A DNA stretch of 64,000 nucleotides from Terrilactibacillus sp. S3-3 (lineage in GTDB: Bacteria; Bacillota; Bacilli; Bacillales; Sporolactobacillaceae): NCBI GenBank assembly GCA_030437565.1, contig CP129291.1, forward strand, positions 2,356,001 to 2,420,000. The letters are read 5' to 3'. Positions 31,291 to 41,965 of this stretch are shown here, piece by piece. The notes under the pieces were generated by a model, which was given only the letters and a program-made list of their open reading frames with translations, ran no database searches and had not been told where the DNA came from. A program made the position numbers and the translations under genes. Within the stretch, counting starts at the first letter, position 1. The number at the start of each line of letters is the position of its first letter.

Positions 31291-32491
31291 CTATTTCATG
31301 ATATGAACAATTCCTGCAACATCTCTAAATTGTTTTGGAACCGCATAAAGATAGCGGACAGTCTCACCTATTTTCACCCAGCCCTGTTTTCCATACGGTT
31401 TTGATTGATCAAGCCAGTAAACACTGAGAAGTGTTTTCCCTGTTTCTGTCGACACAAACTGGACGTGATCGGAAAACGCTTTTTTAATTTTAACGTGTCC
31501 GCGCCAGTCTTGCGGAAAATCGACAAAAAAGTGATGTTCACTATCGATGTAACGTTCTTGAACAGGCAGCGGTTCTGATTGGCGCCGATCTTCCAGCGAA
31601 TAAATCACGCACTTTCCGGGCGCGTCTGAACACTTGCCCTGGATAATGCGAAATGGGCCGAGTCGAACAATAATGGACGCTTGGCCGATAAATCGTTTCC
31701 CTGTTTTCTTGAAAGCGGCATTTTCACAAACTGGCCTTTATTAAAATCATAGCCGCTGATCGGGCTGCCTTTGTCATTCATTGTCCTGACAAACGCCGCT
31801 TTCTGTCCGATTGCGGGTCCTCCGATTTTGATCAGCTTTTGCGTTCCCTGCTCCACAATAAGTTGTCTGCCAATTAAAACCGGCTCGTCACTGTCATTAA
31901 ACTGGTAAACATCAATGTATGCCTTTCCATTTTTGCCTGCCGGGACAATCACCGTCATGTCCGTCCGTGTGTCTTGATTAAGATCACCGATAAGAACATC
32001 TTTATATAAGGTCGTAAATTTTTTTTGGATTTTATCGCCATTTAGAGTATAGACGGATAATTGATTAACAGGGTATTGCATAAATCCTAAGATTAAGCTG
32101 TGATAGTGAGCGGCATCCAAGCGGCTGACCATGATATTGGCGATTTGGCCCTCGACAGCTTCATCATATATTTTCTTCCATTGATGATTTTTTTTTTTTA
32201 GTACGGCAAAATGAACCGACTGAAAAGGCGTGCCATAAAAAAAATCACTTCGGGATCTTTTTCATTATCCAAATGAATCAGATTTACCTTTTCCCTGAAT
32301 GGTGAATGCGCGGCTTCCAATAAAGAAGCGTCTTTCGGCATATTCTTCTTTACCGCGTGAAGAATCTCCTGGTTTTGTTCCGAAAGTTTCGGCTGCTTCA
32401 TTAAAGTAGCCGGTGGCTGGGTCAGATCGCATCCCGCTAAAAGAGAGAGGCATATGCACACACTTATCACCCAAAATGACAGACGAAACAT
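31291..32491 (-). CDS. secreted lipoprotein of unknown function, frame broken
   Basis: About 400 codons. Signal peptide with lipobox LSLLAGC (cleavage before Cys at about residue 21), then a mostly beta-rich region with FG-GAP/VCBS-like phrases such as DVLIGDLNQDTRTDMTVIVP. No known catalytic motif. It ends just upstream of the two-component genes on the same strand, so it may be co-transcribed with them and act as a surface sensor or effector. ATG 32491 has AAGGAG at 8 nt; an ATG two codons earlier is too close. Breaks near 32235, 32195 (ten-T run) and 31607. Confidence 0.65.
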
Positions 32492-32497
32492 TTGCAT

Positions 32498-32980
32498 AAC
32501 TCCTTGTTAACATCATTCATCACAAATCTTCCTCTCGCTAAGCAATCCTGAGAAGAACCTTTTCAAATAAGCCGGCAGCTGTCCTACTAAAGGGCAAAAC
32601 AACAAGTCTTGCACAAGACGGCAGGCTGATTTATCCTTTCATTCTACTTTAAGCTATTCTGAGTATACAAAGGAAGTATAAAATCTATCATCCTTAAAAG
32701 GGTAACAAAAAAGTTACGATCCTGCAAAAAAATGACAAAGTGCTCAACGAACGTGATAATTTTATAAAAAGCGCAACTTTTCACGTCTTTCTTTCGATAA
32801 TCTAGTGAAAATACCCTGACGGGAAGACGCAAATGATTTTAAGGGAAACCGGATTCGGCCGGCAAAATATAAGACGGGGTAAGTCTGTACTTTTATGAAT
32901 ACACGGCGGCTCCTCATTCAGTAAACGAAACAATCGACACCTTAACCGGCTGTGCAAAAAGATCTGAAAGGTTTGAGAAA
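32498..32980. other. 480-bp region between lipoprotein and serine hydrolase
   Basis: A/T-rich, divergent promoters expected. A small GTAAC-A6-GTTAC hairpin lies near 32701-32716. I considered a c-di-nucleotide riboswitch near 32820-32880 but could not fold a known core. No gene seen. Confidence 0.35.
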
Positions 32981-34187
32981 ATGACAAGACCAACACGTAT
33001 CAACAAAAGAAAACGGCATACCGTTTTAATTTTTTTTTTTTTTTTTTTTCATCATCATCATTGCTGCCGCTGCCGGCGGATTCACGATCTATCGTTTCCG
33101 GCAGCCTTTGCAACGGGTAAAAAAAACAGCAGCCGTTCACAAAGCGCTTAATACGGTTCAACTTGGTAATAAGCAGCCGCCAAAACCGAAGGGACATATC
33201 CATGTCCAAAGCTCAAAGCAGCAAGATATTGATCATTATTTGCGCAGCCTGCATTTTACCGGCACGGCGGCTGTCGTCCAAAACGGGCGGATCATTTTGG
33301 ATAAGGGGTACGGGCTCAGCAATCGCCAAACGGGGATCAATAACTCCCCACAAACCGAGTACTATCTCGGATCGATGACTAAGGCCTTTACAGCCGCAGC
33401 CTTTATGCAATTAGAGGAGACGGGAAAGATTCACACGACAGATACTGTGGCCAAATTTTATCCCCATTTTCCGCATGGGCGGTCGATTACGCTTTTTGAC
33501 TTGCTTACCCATACATCCGGGCTGCCGACCCGGTTGGAGCCGGCTGTGCCTATCTCCAGAAAAGCGCTGGTTAATCAAATCGCCGGCCTTTCGCGTCACT
33601 TAGAGTCCAAGCCGGGAACACGCTGGCATTATGCTGATACTAATTACGATTTACTCGGTGCGATCATTGAAAAAGTCACGGAACGATCGGCGCATGAGTC
33701 GCTGCATACGTATATAAAAAAGCATATTTTTGCTCCCGCCGGTATGACGCATTCCGGCTTTGGTTCAGCAATGAAACAGACATCCGCCCCGTCGCAAGGC
33801 TACCTAAAGAATTGGAGGGGTTACTATATCCCGGTGATTCCGGCTTTTTCACAAGTTTTTGCCTGCGGGGACATCTATACGACCGCGCTCGACTTGTATA
33901 AATTTGATCATGCCCTGGCGGCGGGAAACCTAGTGTCTCCCTCAAGCTATGACCGAATCTTTACCCCCCGTCTCGCCCATTACGGGTTTGGCTGGTATAT
34001 CAACCGAAAGGGATGGTCGATCAAACCCGGCAGCTATTCCAGCCATGGAGTATTGCGCGGGTGGAACGGCAGCAACAGCTTTTCTATCGATCGCAGTACC
34101 TATATTGTTCTGCTTTCAAATGTCGGAAACGGTATAGGCAATTATGGTACGGTGAACCGGGCTATCTATACCCGTTTGGAAAAATAA
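32981..34187 (+). CDS. beta-lactamase-fold serine hydrolase (class C/PBP4* family), membrane-anchored, frame break at a 20-T run
   Basis: About 402 codons. Basic start MTRPTRINKRKRHTVLI, one TM helix (IIIIAAAAGGFTIY), then the serine hydrolase domain. The nucleophile motif is SMTK (about residue 135), the YxN equivalent is YADTNYDLLG and the third motif region is SSHGVLRGWNGS. The family includes D-aminopeptidases, esterases and D-Ala-processing enzymes; location before the dlt operon on the same strand fits cell-envelope work, but substrate is unknown. The only break is the run of 20 T at 33030-33049 inside the TM helix. Confidence 0.82.
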
Positions 34188-34280
34188 TACAGAAGAATAT
34201 TTATCAAATCTTGCAACTATTTTAAGTCATCGTTCGTCTTGTCTTTGGAAAATGTGCTAATTAGTTATTGCCGTCATGAT

Positions 34281-34297
34281 TGTAACTTTATTGTAAT
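34281..34297 (+). promoter_or_regulatory. WalR/PhoP-like direct repeat upstream of dlt
   Basis: TGTAAC-TTTAT-TGTAAT, an exact match to the WalR consensus TGTWAH-N5-TGTWAH. The reverse complement resembles PhoP boxes (TTACA repeats). It lies about 60 bp upstream of the candidate -35. Confidence 0.55.
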
Positions 34298-34357
34298 CAA
34301 AGACACAGAAACGTTACAGTGCCTTAGATGAAGCTCATCATGATGTCCATTTCCGCT

Positions 34358-34386
34358 TTGTTTTATTACAATAAAACCCTTATATT
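34358..34386 (+). promoter_or_regulatory. candidate promoter of dltXABCD
   Basis: TTGTTT, 17-nt spacer, TATATT; about 90 nt before the dltX start. Confidence 0.5.
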
Positions 34387-34474
34387 AGAAACAAATGGTC
34401 TTATTGGTTTTATTTGCATTGGCACCATAAGTGCAAACCTTATATTGGTTGACGTATTCACGGAGGCGAACAGA

Positions 34475-34621
34475 ATGAAGATACGGACGAGGTGGTATCA
34501 TCGGCCCCTGCCGCAATGGTTTTTTCGTACGCTTTATTACGTCGTTATCCTCATGGCGCTTGTCGTCATTTATGGGTTTTCGGCAGCTCATACAGGCACA
34601 TTTATTTACAATGAATTTTAA
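34475..34621 (+). CDS. dltX: D-alanyl-lipoteichoic acid biosynthesis small protein DltX
   Basis: Intact 48-aa single-helix membrane protein. Basic N-terminus (MKIRTRWYHRPLPQWFFRTLYY), a TM helix, and the conserved end with FIYNEF, the C-terminal motif that in streptococcal and bacillar DltX is needed for D-alanylation and may accept D-Ala. A GGAGG site lies 8 nt before the ATG. It is first in the operon, 13 bp ahead of dltA, as in other Bacillales. Confidence 0.93.
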   Translation: MKIRTRWYHRPLPQWFFRTLYYVVILMALVVIYGFSAAHTGTFIYNEF

Positions 34622-34634
34622 GGTGTGATCATTT

Positions 34635-36146
34635 ATGGAGATTTTGGAACAAATTGAACGCTGGGGCGTCTCATCGCCCGAAAAACCCTGCTTTATTTGG
34701 CGCAACCGCTCGCTGACTTATGAAGAGCTGGTGAATAAAGCCAATGCTCTTGCCCACTGGATTCTGGAAACGCTCGGAGACGACAGTTCTCCGATCCTCG
34801 TCCACGGATCCATGCATCCGGAAATGCTTGTTTGTTTTTTGGCATCGGTCAAAGCCGGCCATCCATATGTGCCCATTGACTTGTCAATTCCAAAAGAACG
34901 CATTTCCCTTATAGCGGAAAGTTCAAAAACGCGACTGGTTTTTACCATGGAAGAAACATCGCTTCCTCCTCTTTCGGCACTTATTGTTAATCAGCACAAG
35001 CTGCAGGACATTTTCATGATTGACGAAGGAAAAACCGTTCAAAATCGGATAGCCGGCGACGACACATTTTATATCATTTATACTTCCGGAAGCACCGGCC
35101 AGCCGAAAGGGGTACACAGATTCCGTATGACGCCTTAGCTAGTTTTATTAAATGGGCGCGTGCAGATTTCAACCTAGAAGAGGGCCAGGTCTTCCTAAAT
35201 CAGGCCCCTTTCTCATTCGATCTATCCGTGATGGATCTTTATCCGGCATTGACGACAGGAGGCACCATTTGGGCCATTGATAAAGAGATGATCGCCCGGC
35301 CAAAAGAGTTGTTTGCCTCTTTTGCCCAATCGAACATCAATGTGTGGACATCAACGCCTTCCTTTGCTGAGATGTGCTTGATGGAACCGAATTTTTCGCC
35401 AGGTATGCTGCCGGCATTGAACAAGTTTCTATTTTGCGGCGAAACGTTGACTCCCCGTGTGGCGAAACGTTTACTGGAACGCTTTCCGGACGCCGAAGTG
35501 ATTAATTCTTATGGACCGACTGAATCAACGGTCGCCGTCACGCACATTTCAATTGATAATCAGCTTATCGAGCGGTATCCTTCGCTGCCCGTCGGCTTCT
35601 GCAAAAAAGACTGCCCGGATCCTGATTATAAAAGAGGACGGAACCGTGGCAAAAGACGGGGAGAAAGGCGAAATCGTCATTGTCGGACCAAGCGTCAGCA
35701 AGGGCTATCTTGGCAACGCGGAAAAGACAAGAGCGGCATTCACCCTTATTAACGGCGAACGCGCCTATCATACGAAGGATGCTGGTACATTAAAAAACGG
35801 CCTGCTTTTTTATCATGGCCGGATGGATAATCAAATTAAATTACACGGTTACCGAATGGAAATTGAAGAAATCGAGCATCATCTCTCGCTATGCAAATGG
35901 GTGAAATCGGCAGTCGTCTTGCCGATCAAAAGAGACGGCCGCTACGATCATCTTTTATCGGTGATTGTACCGGATGAACCGCCGTTTGAAAAAGACTATC
36001 AACTAACATCAGCAATAAAAAAGGAATTGAGCCGTGTGCTTCCAGCCTATATGATTCCAAGAAAATTTATCTATCAATCTCGCCTTCCCATGACGTCCAA
36101 TGGAAAGGTGGACAAAAAAAAATTGCTGAGTGAGGCTCACTCATGA
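34635..36146 (+). CDS. dltA: D-alanine--D-alanyl carrier protein ligase DltA, frame broken
   Basis: About 504 codons, an AMP-forming adenylation enzyme that loads D-Ala onto DltC. The P-loop motif is [16 protein letters not shown], the A5 region is [14 protein letters not shown], and [25 protein letters not shown] forms the hinge; the catalytic Lys region [11 protein letters not shown] stands near the end. Breaks near 35118 (one base before [17 protein letters not shown]) and 35605 (A run, [10 protein letters not shown]). The stop overlaps the dltB start by ATGA, confirming operon coupling. Confidence 0.95.
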
Positions 36147-37302
36147 TCCCTTATGCGAGTTTCCTATACTTTCTTGTTATCGGCGTGCTGCTCATTCCGA
36201 CGGTTATCGCCGGCCTAAAAAAAGAAAAAAGAATAAGAGCTTATAACGATGTGTGTGAGTGTGATCATGATCGTGATCATTTTCTACAATACACCGTACC
36301 AGCTCTTGTCACTCATTCTGTTCATTTTGTGGCAGTCACTTTTGATCAAAAGCTATTTGTTCCTTCGGCAAAAGAATAACAATGCATCCTATTTTTATAG
36401 TGCTGTTATTTTGGCAATTGTGCCGCTTTTTATCGTAAAACTGGCGCCGCATGTTCCGGAACTGAATATATTTGGATTTCTGGGTATCTCATACGTTTCC
36501 TTTAAATCGATTCAGATGATCATGGATATCCGTGATCATGGTTAAAGAAATCCCTATAGGCCGTCTGCTGAGATTTATCACATTCTTTCCGACCATTTCA
36601 TCGGGGCCGATCGATCGCTACCGCAGGTTTGAAAAGGATTTGAGCGCCGTGCCTTCAGCCGCCGACTACCGCGGCATGCTGTATAAAGGACTGAATAAGA
36701 TCTTTCTCGGTTTCTTGTATAAATTTATCATCGGTTATCTCATCCATAAATACTGGATGCAGTCGCCTGCCTTGCAACCCAACACTGTTTTTAGTATTTG
36801 GATGTATATGTATGCTTACAGCATGTATTTATTTTTCGACTTTGCCGGTTACAGTAACTTTGCCATTGGTGTCAGCTATTTGCTTGGCATCAAAACACCG
36901 GAAAACTTCAATAAACCGTTTCTCAGCCGGAATATTAAAGATTTCTGGAATCGCTGGCACATGACGCTGTCCTTCTGGTTTCGCGATTATATTTATATGC
37001 GGTTCGTCTTCACCGCGATTAAGAATAAATGGATGAAAGATCGTTACCTGATCTCTTATATCGGCCTGTTTCTCAACTTCATGGTCATGGGATTCTGGCA
37101 TGGTTTTTTCATCATATATATTATTTACGGACTGTACCATGCGATCATGTTCGTGTCCTTTGATATTTTCGAACGGATCAATAAAAAATGCAAGTTCTGG
37201 CCTAAAAACAGCTTGACCCATGCTTTCTCGGTTGTCTTGACGTTCCATGTGATTTGTTTCAGCTTTTTGATTTTTTCAGGACGGCTGAACTTTCTTTTAT
37301 AA
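36143..37302 (+). CDS. dltB: MBOAT-family D-alanyl transfer protein DltB, frame broken
   Basis: About 386 codons, polytopic. It takes D-Ala from DltC-D-Ala on the cytosolic side to DltX/DltD for outside transfer. Family hallmarks: [65 protein letters not shown] and MGFWHG with the conserved catalytic-channel His. Breaks near 36249 (AYND joins [12 protein letters not shown]) and 36536. It starts on the dltA stop and is followed by dltC after 37 bp. Confidence 0.95.
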
Positions 37303-37339
37303 ATGATTTTCCATAAAAACATTGAGGAGAATGATAGAA

Positions 37340-37591
37340 ATGGCTGCAATAACGAATGAATTGAGAAATGATGTACTGGATATTCTTGTCGACGTGTGCG
37401 AATCTGAAGATGTAAAAGACAATCCAGATATCAGGCTGTTTGATGAAGGATTGCTCGACTCTTTCGGCACGATTTCACTATTGGTCGAATTTGAAAAACG
37501 TCTCGGTGTGGAAGTGCCTATTTCCGACTTCAACCGTGATGAATGGGCAACACCCAACATGATCGTTCGGCAACTGGCTGAGCGAAAATGA
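37340..37591 (+). CDS. dltC: D-alanyl carrier protein DltC
   Basis: Intact 83-aa acyl-carrier-like protein. The 4'-phosphopantetheine site is the Ser of LLDSFGT near residue 39, and acidic helices surround it ([19 protein letters not shown]). GAGGAG lies 9-10 nt before the ATG at 37340. Its TGA overlaps the dltD ATG (37588). It receives D-Ala from DltA and presents it to DltB. Confidence 0.95.
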   Translation: MAAITNELRNDVLDILVDVCESEDVKDNPDIRLFDEGLLDSFGTISLLVEFEKRLGVEVPISDFNRDEWATPNMIVRQLAERK

Positions 37592-38774
37592 AGGCGCCGA
37601 CATTCGGCCAATGATTTTGGCCGTCATCATTGTTTTGGGCCTTATTTTCACACCAAACAGCGCGTGGATGACGACCATTACGAAAAACAATGTCAGCCAG
37701 GCTTCGTCCAGTTTGGACCCGCATGTTTTTCAGGGCTTGCTCATGCAGAGAAAAATGCTGGAAGATAAACATTATTTGCCGATATACGGCTCGTCGGAAC
37801 TGCTTCGCTTAGACAAATACCATCCGACCAACTATTTTAAAGTGAACCCCGACGGTTTCACCCCGTTTCTCGTTGGCCGCGGCGGCATGTACTCTCTGGT
37901 TCACTTCTTAAACTTAGCGGCAATGGGCGGCGAGCTTCATAACCGCAAAGTCGTGATGATTCTGTCCCCTCAATGGTTTACTCAAAAGGGACTGGATAAA
38001 CTGCATTTTTCCCCTAACTTTTCTAAGGAACAAGCCTATGACTTTGTCTTTAATAAAGAGCTTGATCCAAAGTTGAAGCAGCGGGCAGCCAAACGATTCC
38101 TGCAGTTTAAATTTATCCGCGATGACGGCAAACTTGCCGGACTATTAAGAGACATCGCCTATCCAAAGCAAGTATCAAAAATAAAATGGCTCGCTGATGA
38201 TCTGGAAGGACATTTCACTTATAAAATATTGACATTGCATGATATATTGGAAGCTCACCATATCCGTCCCGGTTATCATAAAGGGCAGCGCCAGAAACCC
38301 GATCCGGCTTTGAAAAACCTCAGTTGGGCTGGGCTCCGGGCAGCGGCTGACAAGACGGGCAAAAGTCAAACAAGATCCAATCCTTACGGCATCAGTGACA
38401 GTTACTTCGATAAAAAGATTGCGCCAAAAATGGGACACTTGCGCGGCTATCGTTCCAAGGAGCAATACCGCTCTTCACCTGAATATGGCGATTTGCAGCT
38501 TGTACTGGATTTATTGAAAGAGGATCATGCGAAAGTGCTGTTTATTTCGGTTCCTTTTAATGGACGATGGTATGATTTCGCCGGAGTACCGAAAGAAAGA
38601 CGTCAAATCTATTATCGGAAAGTTACGAAACAGATTAGGCAAAACGGCTTTCAAGTTGCCGATTTTTCCGGCCACGAGTACGATAAATATTTTCTGAAAG
38701 ATACCATGCATTTGGGCTGGAAGGGCTGGGTTGATATCGACAAGGCCATCAAAACGTTCTATAACGAAAAATAG
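37588..38774 (+). CDS. dltD: D-alanyl-lipoteichoic acid transfer protein DltD, one frame break
   Basis: About 396 codons, membrane-anchored SGNH-like esterase fold outside the cell. One N-terminal helix ([13 protein letters not shown]), the nucleophile Ser in [11 protein letters not shown] and the Asp/His region [14 protein letters not shown] near the C-terminus. It moves D-Ala onto (lipo)teichoic acid. The true start is the ATG at 37588 (MKAPTFG...), interrupted after eight codons by a missing C near 37611. A bidirectional terminator follows, closing the operon. Confidence 0.94.
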
Positions 38775-38817
38775 CCGAGTATGTGCAAGATACCGAGGCC
38801 CGAACTCTTACTAACTT

Positions 38818-38869
38818 AAAAAACCTGCTTGAGGAGGAAGTTTCCTCTCCCAAGCAGGTTTTTTTTTTC
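38818..38869. terminator. terminator after dltD and yfkAB
   Basis: AAACCTGCTTG/CAAGCAGGTTT outer stem with an inner GAGGA/TCCTC stem and ten T; usable in both directions. Confidence 0.92.
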
Positions 38870-40001
38870 AGTTATGGGCAATTCGAGCGGTTAATTTGGT
38901 GAAATCGGTATCTTTATAATACGTGTTTTTCACGAGTACATTCGGTCCGAGGCATTTTGCCGCTGGACAGTGGCAATTCAGCGATTTTGCTAAATCCGAA
39001 GCCATCCAGCGGTGATAAGCATCAACAAGTCCCGTCGTTTTGATATTGCCGAGCGGCGGCGTATCGCCAAAATCAGTGACAATAATATCACCGTTAAAAA
39101 TGTTAATGTTGAGTCTGGAGCGCCCGTCCGGATCGTTTCGTACCGTCACATTTTTTTCACTGTACAGCCGCTTTAAGAGTGCTAAATCTTCCTCGTTTGC
39201 ACTGCATGGATAAAACGGCAATGTCCCAAACAGCATCCATGTCTTAGCATCATGAACATCAAGCAGACGGTGAATGCCCGAACGAATCTCATCCAGTGAT
39301 GCCACTTGCAGAGCGCTGGCAAAATCGCTTGGATACATGGGATGCACTTCATGCCGCCGGCAGCCCATCTCCACCACTTGCCGATGGATGTCTTCAAGAT
39401 GAGGCAGCGTCCGTTTGTTAATCATCGTTTCCGCCGAGACCATCACGCCGCGTTCCGACAATGCTTTGGCATTGCCAATCATCCGGTTAAAGAACAGTTT
39501 TTGCTGGCTGATGTCCGGCTTTTTCTTCATCATGGCGAAACCCATGTCGGAATAATCTTCAAAGCTTCCATAATTAAAAGAAATATGCAGCACGTCCAAA
39601 TAGGGAATAATATATTCATAGCGTTCAAGATCAAGCGTCAGATTCGAATTGATTTGCGTTCTTAATCCTCGTTCATGCGCATACTTCAATATAGGGGCAA
39701 CATACTCTTTGACCGATCTCAGCGAAAGCATCGGCTCGCCGCCGGTTACACTAAGGGCGTGCAAATGCGGGACCTCATCAAGCCGCTTAAAAATTAAGTC
39801 AAGCGGCAAAGCTTCCGGATCGCGCGTCTGAAGCGTGTAACCGACCGCACAATGTTCGCACCTCATGTTGCAAAGTGTTGTGGTCGTAAGTTCGATGTTT
39901 GTCAAGTCAAGCCGGCCAAAAGTTTCCATGTCCTGATAGGCTTCCCATGGGTCGCTTTCCGGACTAATGGGGTTCGAGTTTGCAACTCTCATGTTCATCA
40001 T
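38868..40001 (-). CDS. yfkAB: radical SAM/CxCxxxxC-motif protein YfkAB
   Basis: Intact, about 377 aa. The radical SAM cluster is TTLCNMRCEHCAVG (CxxxCxxC near residue 46) with a GGEPML motif near residue 88. The C-terminal CHCPAAKCLGPN carries the CxCxxxxC signature after which the YfkAB family is named, probably ligating an auxiliary cluster. It is split into yfkA and yfkB in the B. subtilis 168 annotation, but a single chain elsewhere. Function unknown. ATG 40001 is chosen among several for the AAGG about 8 nt upstream; an upstream ATG at 40028 is possible. Confidence 0.92.
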   Translation of the reverse strand: MMNMRVANSNPISPESDPWEAYQDMETFGRLDLTNIELTTTTLCNMRCEHCAVGYTLQTRDPEALPLDLIFKRLDEVPHLHALSVTGGEPMLSLRSVKEYVAPILKYAHERGLRTQINSNLTLDLERYEYIIPYLDVLHISFNYGSFEDYSDMGFAMMKKKPDISQQKLFFNRMIGNAKALSERGVMVSAETMINKRTLPHLEDIHRQVVEMGCRRHEVHPMYPSDFASALQVASLDEIRSGIHRLLDVHDAKTWMLFGTLPFYPCSANEEDLALLKRLYSEKNVTVRNDPDGRSRLNINIFNGDIIVTDFGDTPPLGNIKTTGLVDAYHRWMASDLAKSLNCHCPAAKCLGPNVLVKNTYYKDTDFTKLTARIAHN

Positions 40002-40129
40002 CTCTTCTACCTTCTTAATAATAGTCATAGATCGAGTATATCACATCCTGCCTGCAATCTTTTGCCTATTCAATAAGATAGTAGTGAATGTTCCTTCATC
40101 TTTCCTTTTTGATCACCAAATCTATTCCG

Positions 40130-40396
40130 TCAGGCGGACAGCACACCGGGGAAATGTTTTGAAATAAACGCTTTCGTTTGATTCACGTGACTGCCTTCAA
40201 TAACAATCAGACATTCTTCGTCATGAGAGAATAGCAGAAAAGAAAGCAGCTCCGACAACCGTTCGATTTTATGTGCTTTGTTTTGCCCATAGACATAAAT
40301 CGTTTGTCCTCGCTTTTCGCAATAACCATAAAAGTCAATGAAATGGACCAGTTTTAATTTTGACGGATTTAACTTAAATGAAACGATGCTTCCCAT
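40130..40396 (-). CDS. small protein with HPr-like fold pattern, no phospho-His
   Basis: Intact 88-aa protein, ATG 40396 preceded by GAGGTGA at 7 nt. The order of segments (MGSIVSFKLNP, then FIDFYGYCEKRGQTIYVYGQN, SELLSFLLFS, ECLIVIEGSH, a C-terminal helix) mimics the beta-alpha-beta-beta-alpha-beta-alpha plan of the phosphocarrier HPr, yet no His or Ser regulatory site is where HPr has them. It may be a degenerate HPr-family protein; low certainty. Not obviously linked to neighbours. Confidence 0.55.
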   Translation of the reverse strand: MGSIVSFKLNPSKLKLVHFIDFYGYCEKRGQTIYVYGQNKAHKIERLSELLSFLLFSHDEECLIVIEGSHVNQTKAFISKHFPGVLSA

Positions 40397-40647
40397 GTTG
40401 TCTTCACCTCTTTTTATTTGACGTTGTGAATGTACTTCTATTGTCACACATTTTTGACTAATGCTGAACGGTTTTTTTTTTTTTTGTCGATGAGCCACTA
40501 ATTTAGGAGAAGTTTATCAGAAAAAATATACTTATTAAAGATAAATGAAAGCGCATACATTTATTGACTGACCTTTTCCATGTAAAATACCAAGTTTAAC
40601 TTGGTCTCTAAACTTGGTTGGTATAGACGATTCCTGTTCATTTGCCT

Positions 40648-40713
40648 TTATCTTGAAAAAATACCACCAACGATAATCAGGAGAATAAACATGACAACGA
40701 TCAGCAGAAACAT
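40648..40713 (-). CDS. YjcZ/SscA-family small hydrophobic protein
   Basis: A 21-aa product, MFLLIVVMFILLIIVGGIFSR, behind a strong GGAGG with 8-nt spacing. The core FxLIVVxFILLIIVG is the hallmark of YjcZ-type miniproteins that Bacillus makes during sporulation and puts in the spore or its membrane. The usual Gly/Tyr-rich N-terminus is missing or lies in the upstream MGGCGY frame. Confidence 0.7.
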   Translation of the reverse strand: MFLLIVVMFILLIIVGGIFSR

Positions 40714-40822
40714 ACCCGCATCCTCCCAAATGTTTTCTACATTATATGCCGATGTTTTAAGGTTTGACCCGGCTTTCCGGCACATCTCATATTGAAAACA
40801 AACGGAAAGAGGCGGTTTAATA

Positions 40823-40850
40823 AAAAAGAGGGCTAAAATCACCCTCTTTT
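40823..40850 (-). terminator. terminator of the phosphoglycerate mutase-like gene
   Basis: AAAGAGGG/CCCTCTTT stem with a nine-base loop and T-run on the minus strand, right after the stop. Confidence 0.85.
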
Positions 40851-40868
40851 CTCAAGTCACGCGGTCTG

Positions 40869-41495
40869 CTATTTCAAATGGCCGGCTACTCGCAAATGTG
40901 ATGTATCGGCATGAAGGGAAACACTTGCCTGGTCAGCACTTAATTCAACAATCGTCAAGCTCCCGCTTTGTATTGCCGGGCCATCCCATAGTTTTTCAAC
41001 AGGTGCATGATCAAAATAGCTTAACAGCACTCGGAGCACCACTTCATGTGTCACAATTAAAATATTTTTGTCGCGATATTCGTCAAATATATGCTTCAGC
41101 CAAGGTAATACCCGTTCTCTGACCTGATAAAAATCTTCGCCGTTTGCGGTTTTATAAAGATGCGGCTGCTCCCAGAAAAGTTTATACAAATCGGGCTCGC
41201 TTTCTTCGATATCTTTCTTTAGCCGTCCATCCCAATGGCCAAAATCAATTTCCAAAAAATGTTCGTCTTGTATGATAGGTATATCCCGTTCATTTCGGAT
41301 AATCTCGGCCGTTTCCAGCGTACGCGGACTTGGACTCGCGATAATTAAATCAATGGGTGCAAATTTCAATCTCTCGGACAATAAGGCCGCCTGGAATCTC
41401 CCCCATTTTGTCAACAGAGAGTTTTTTCTCCCTTGCAGGCGTCCTTCAACGTTCCACTCCGTCTCCCCATGCCTTACTAAATACAGTTTGGACAT
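40869..41495 (-). CDS. histidine phosphatase family protein (phosphoglycerate mutase-like)
   Basis: Intact, about 208 aa. The phosphohistidine motif is YLVRHGETEWN (residues 4-14), Arg in ASPSPRTLETAE and the second His in VTHEVVLRVLL near residue 150, which together form the catalytic pocket. Family members (PhoE, GpmB, CobC types) dephosphorylate diverse small phosphates; I cannot pick one. AGGAGG lies 7 nt before the ATG at 41495. Confidence 0.9.
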   Translation of the reverse strand: MSKLYLVRHGETEWNVEGRLQGRKNSLLTKWGRFQAALLSERLKFAPIDLIIASPSPRTLETAEIIRNERDIPIIQDEHFLEIDFGHWDGRLKKDIEESEPDLYKLFWEQPHLYKTANGEDFYQVRERVLPWLKHIFDEYRDKNILIVTHEVVLRVLLSYFDHAPVEKLWDGPAIQSGSLTIVELSADQASVSLHADTSHLRVAGHLK

Positions 41496-41784
41496 ATAAA
41501 ACCTCCTCGAAAAAAACATGCAACACGTTCTCGGACATTTATTTAGCAAAAAAACCGGTTCACTTTTTGTCCTTCTCACGGTTTCTTTTGCCACTTTACT
41601 CATTCGACGGCGGCAAAGAGAAATTCCTTTTTACCGAAAAAAATTATTTTTTCCGTCAAACTTTAAGTCTTTTTACTAATGAATTGGCTGATTTTTTCAA
41701 AATTACTACAGCTAAATTCACTCAGTTTTGTTCAATTTTCAACAGGTCATCCCGGATACAGGCCGGCAGGATGACAAATTAAAA

Positions 41785-41834
41785 AGCAGAAAATAAAAGA
41801 ACCGAAGTCAATTTCGGTTCCCTATTTTCTGCTA
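41785..41834. terminator. long compound hairpin at the end of the cwlO-like gene
   Basis: GCAGAAAATA/TATTTTCTGC outer stem with GAACCGAA/TTCGGTTC inside. The bases around it are A/T-rich and it could terminate transcription from either side. Confidence 0.7.
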
Positions 41835-41965
41835 ATGCCGGCCTGGACTTTCAGCTGAAACTTTGCAGGCAGATTGATTTTACACAACCCCGAACTTCCG
41901 GCCGGAGCGGATGAAACAGAGGGAGGCACCTTTCATCCGCTTCCCGCCACTTGTCACACACAAAA

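Noticed and set aside
32800-32980. possible c-di-nucleotide riboswitch
   Set aside because: Short GGAAACCGG-like phrase only; I could not assemble the paired core of c-di-GMP or c-di-AMP riboswitches.
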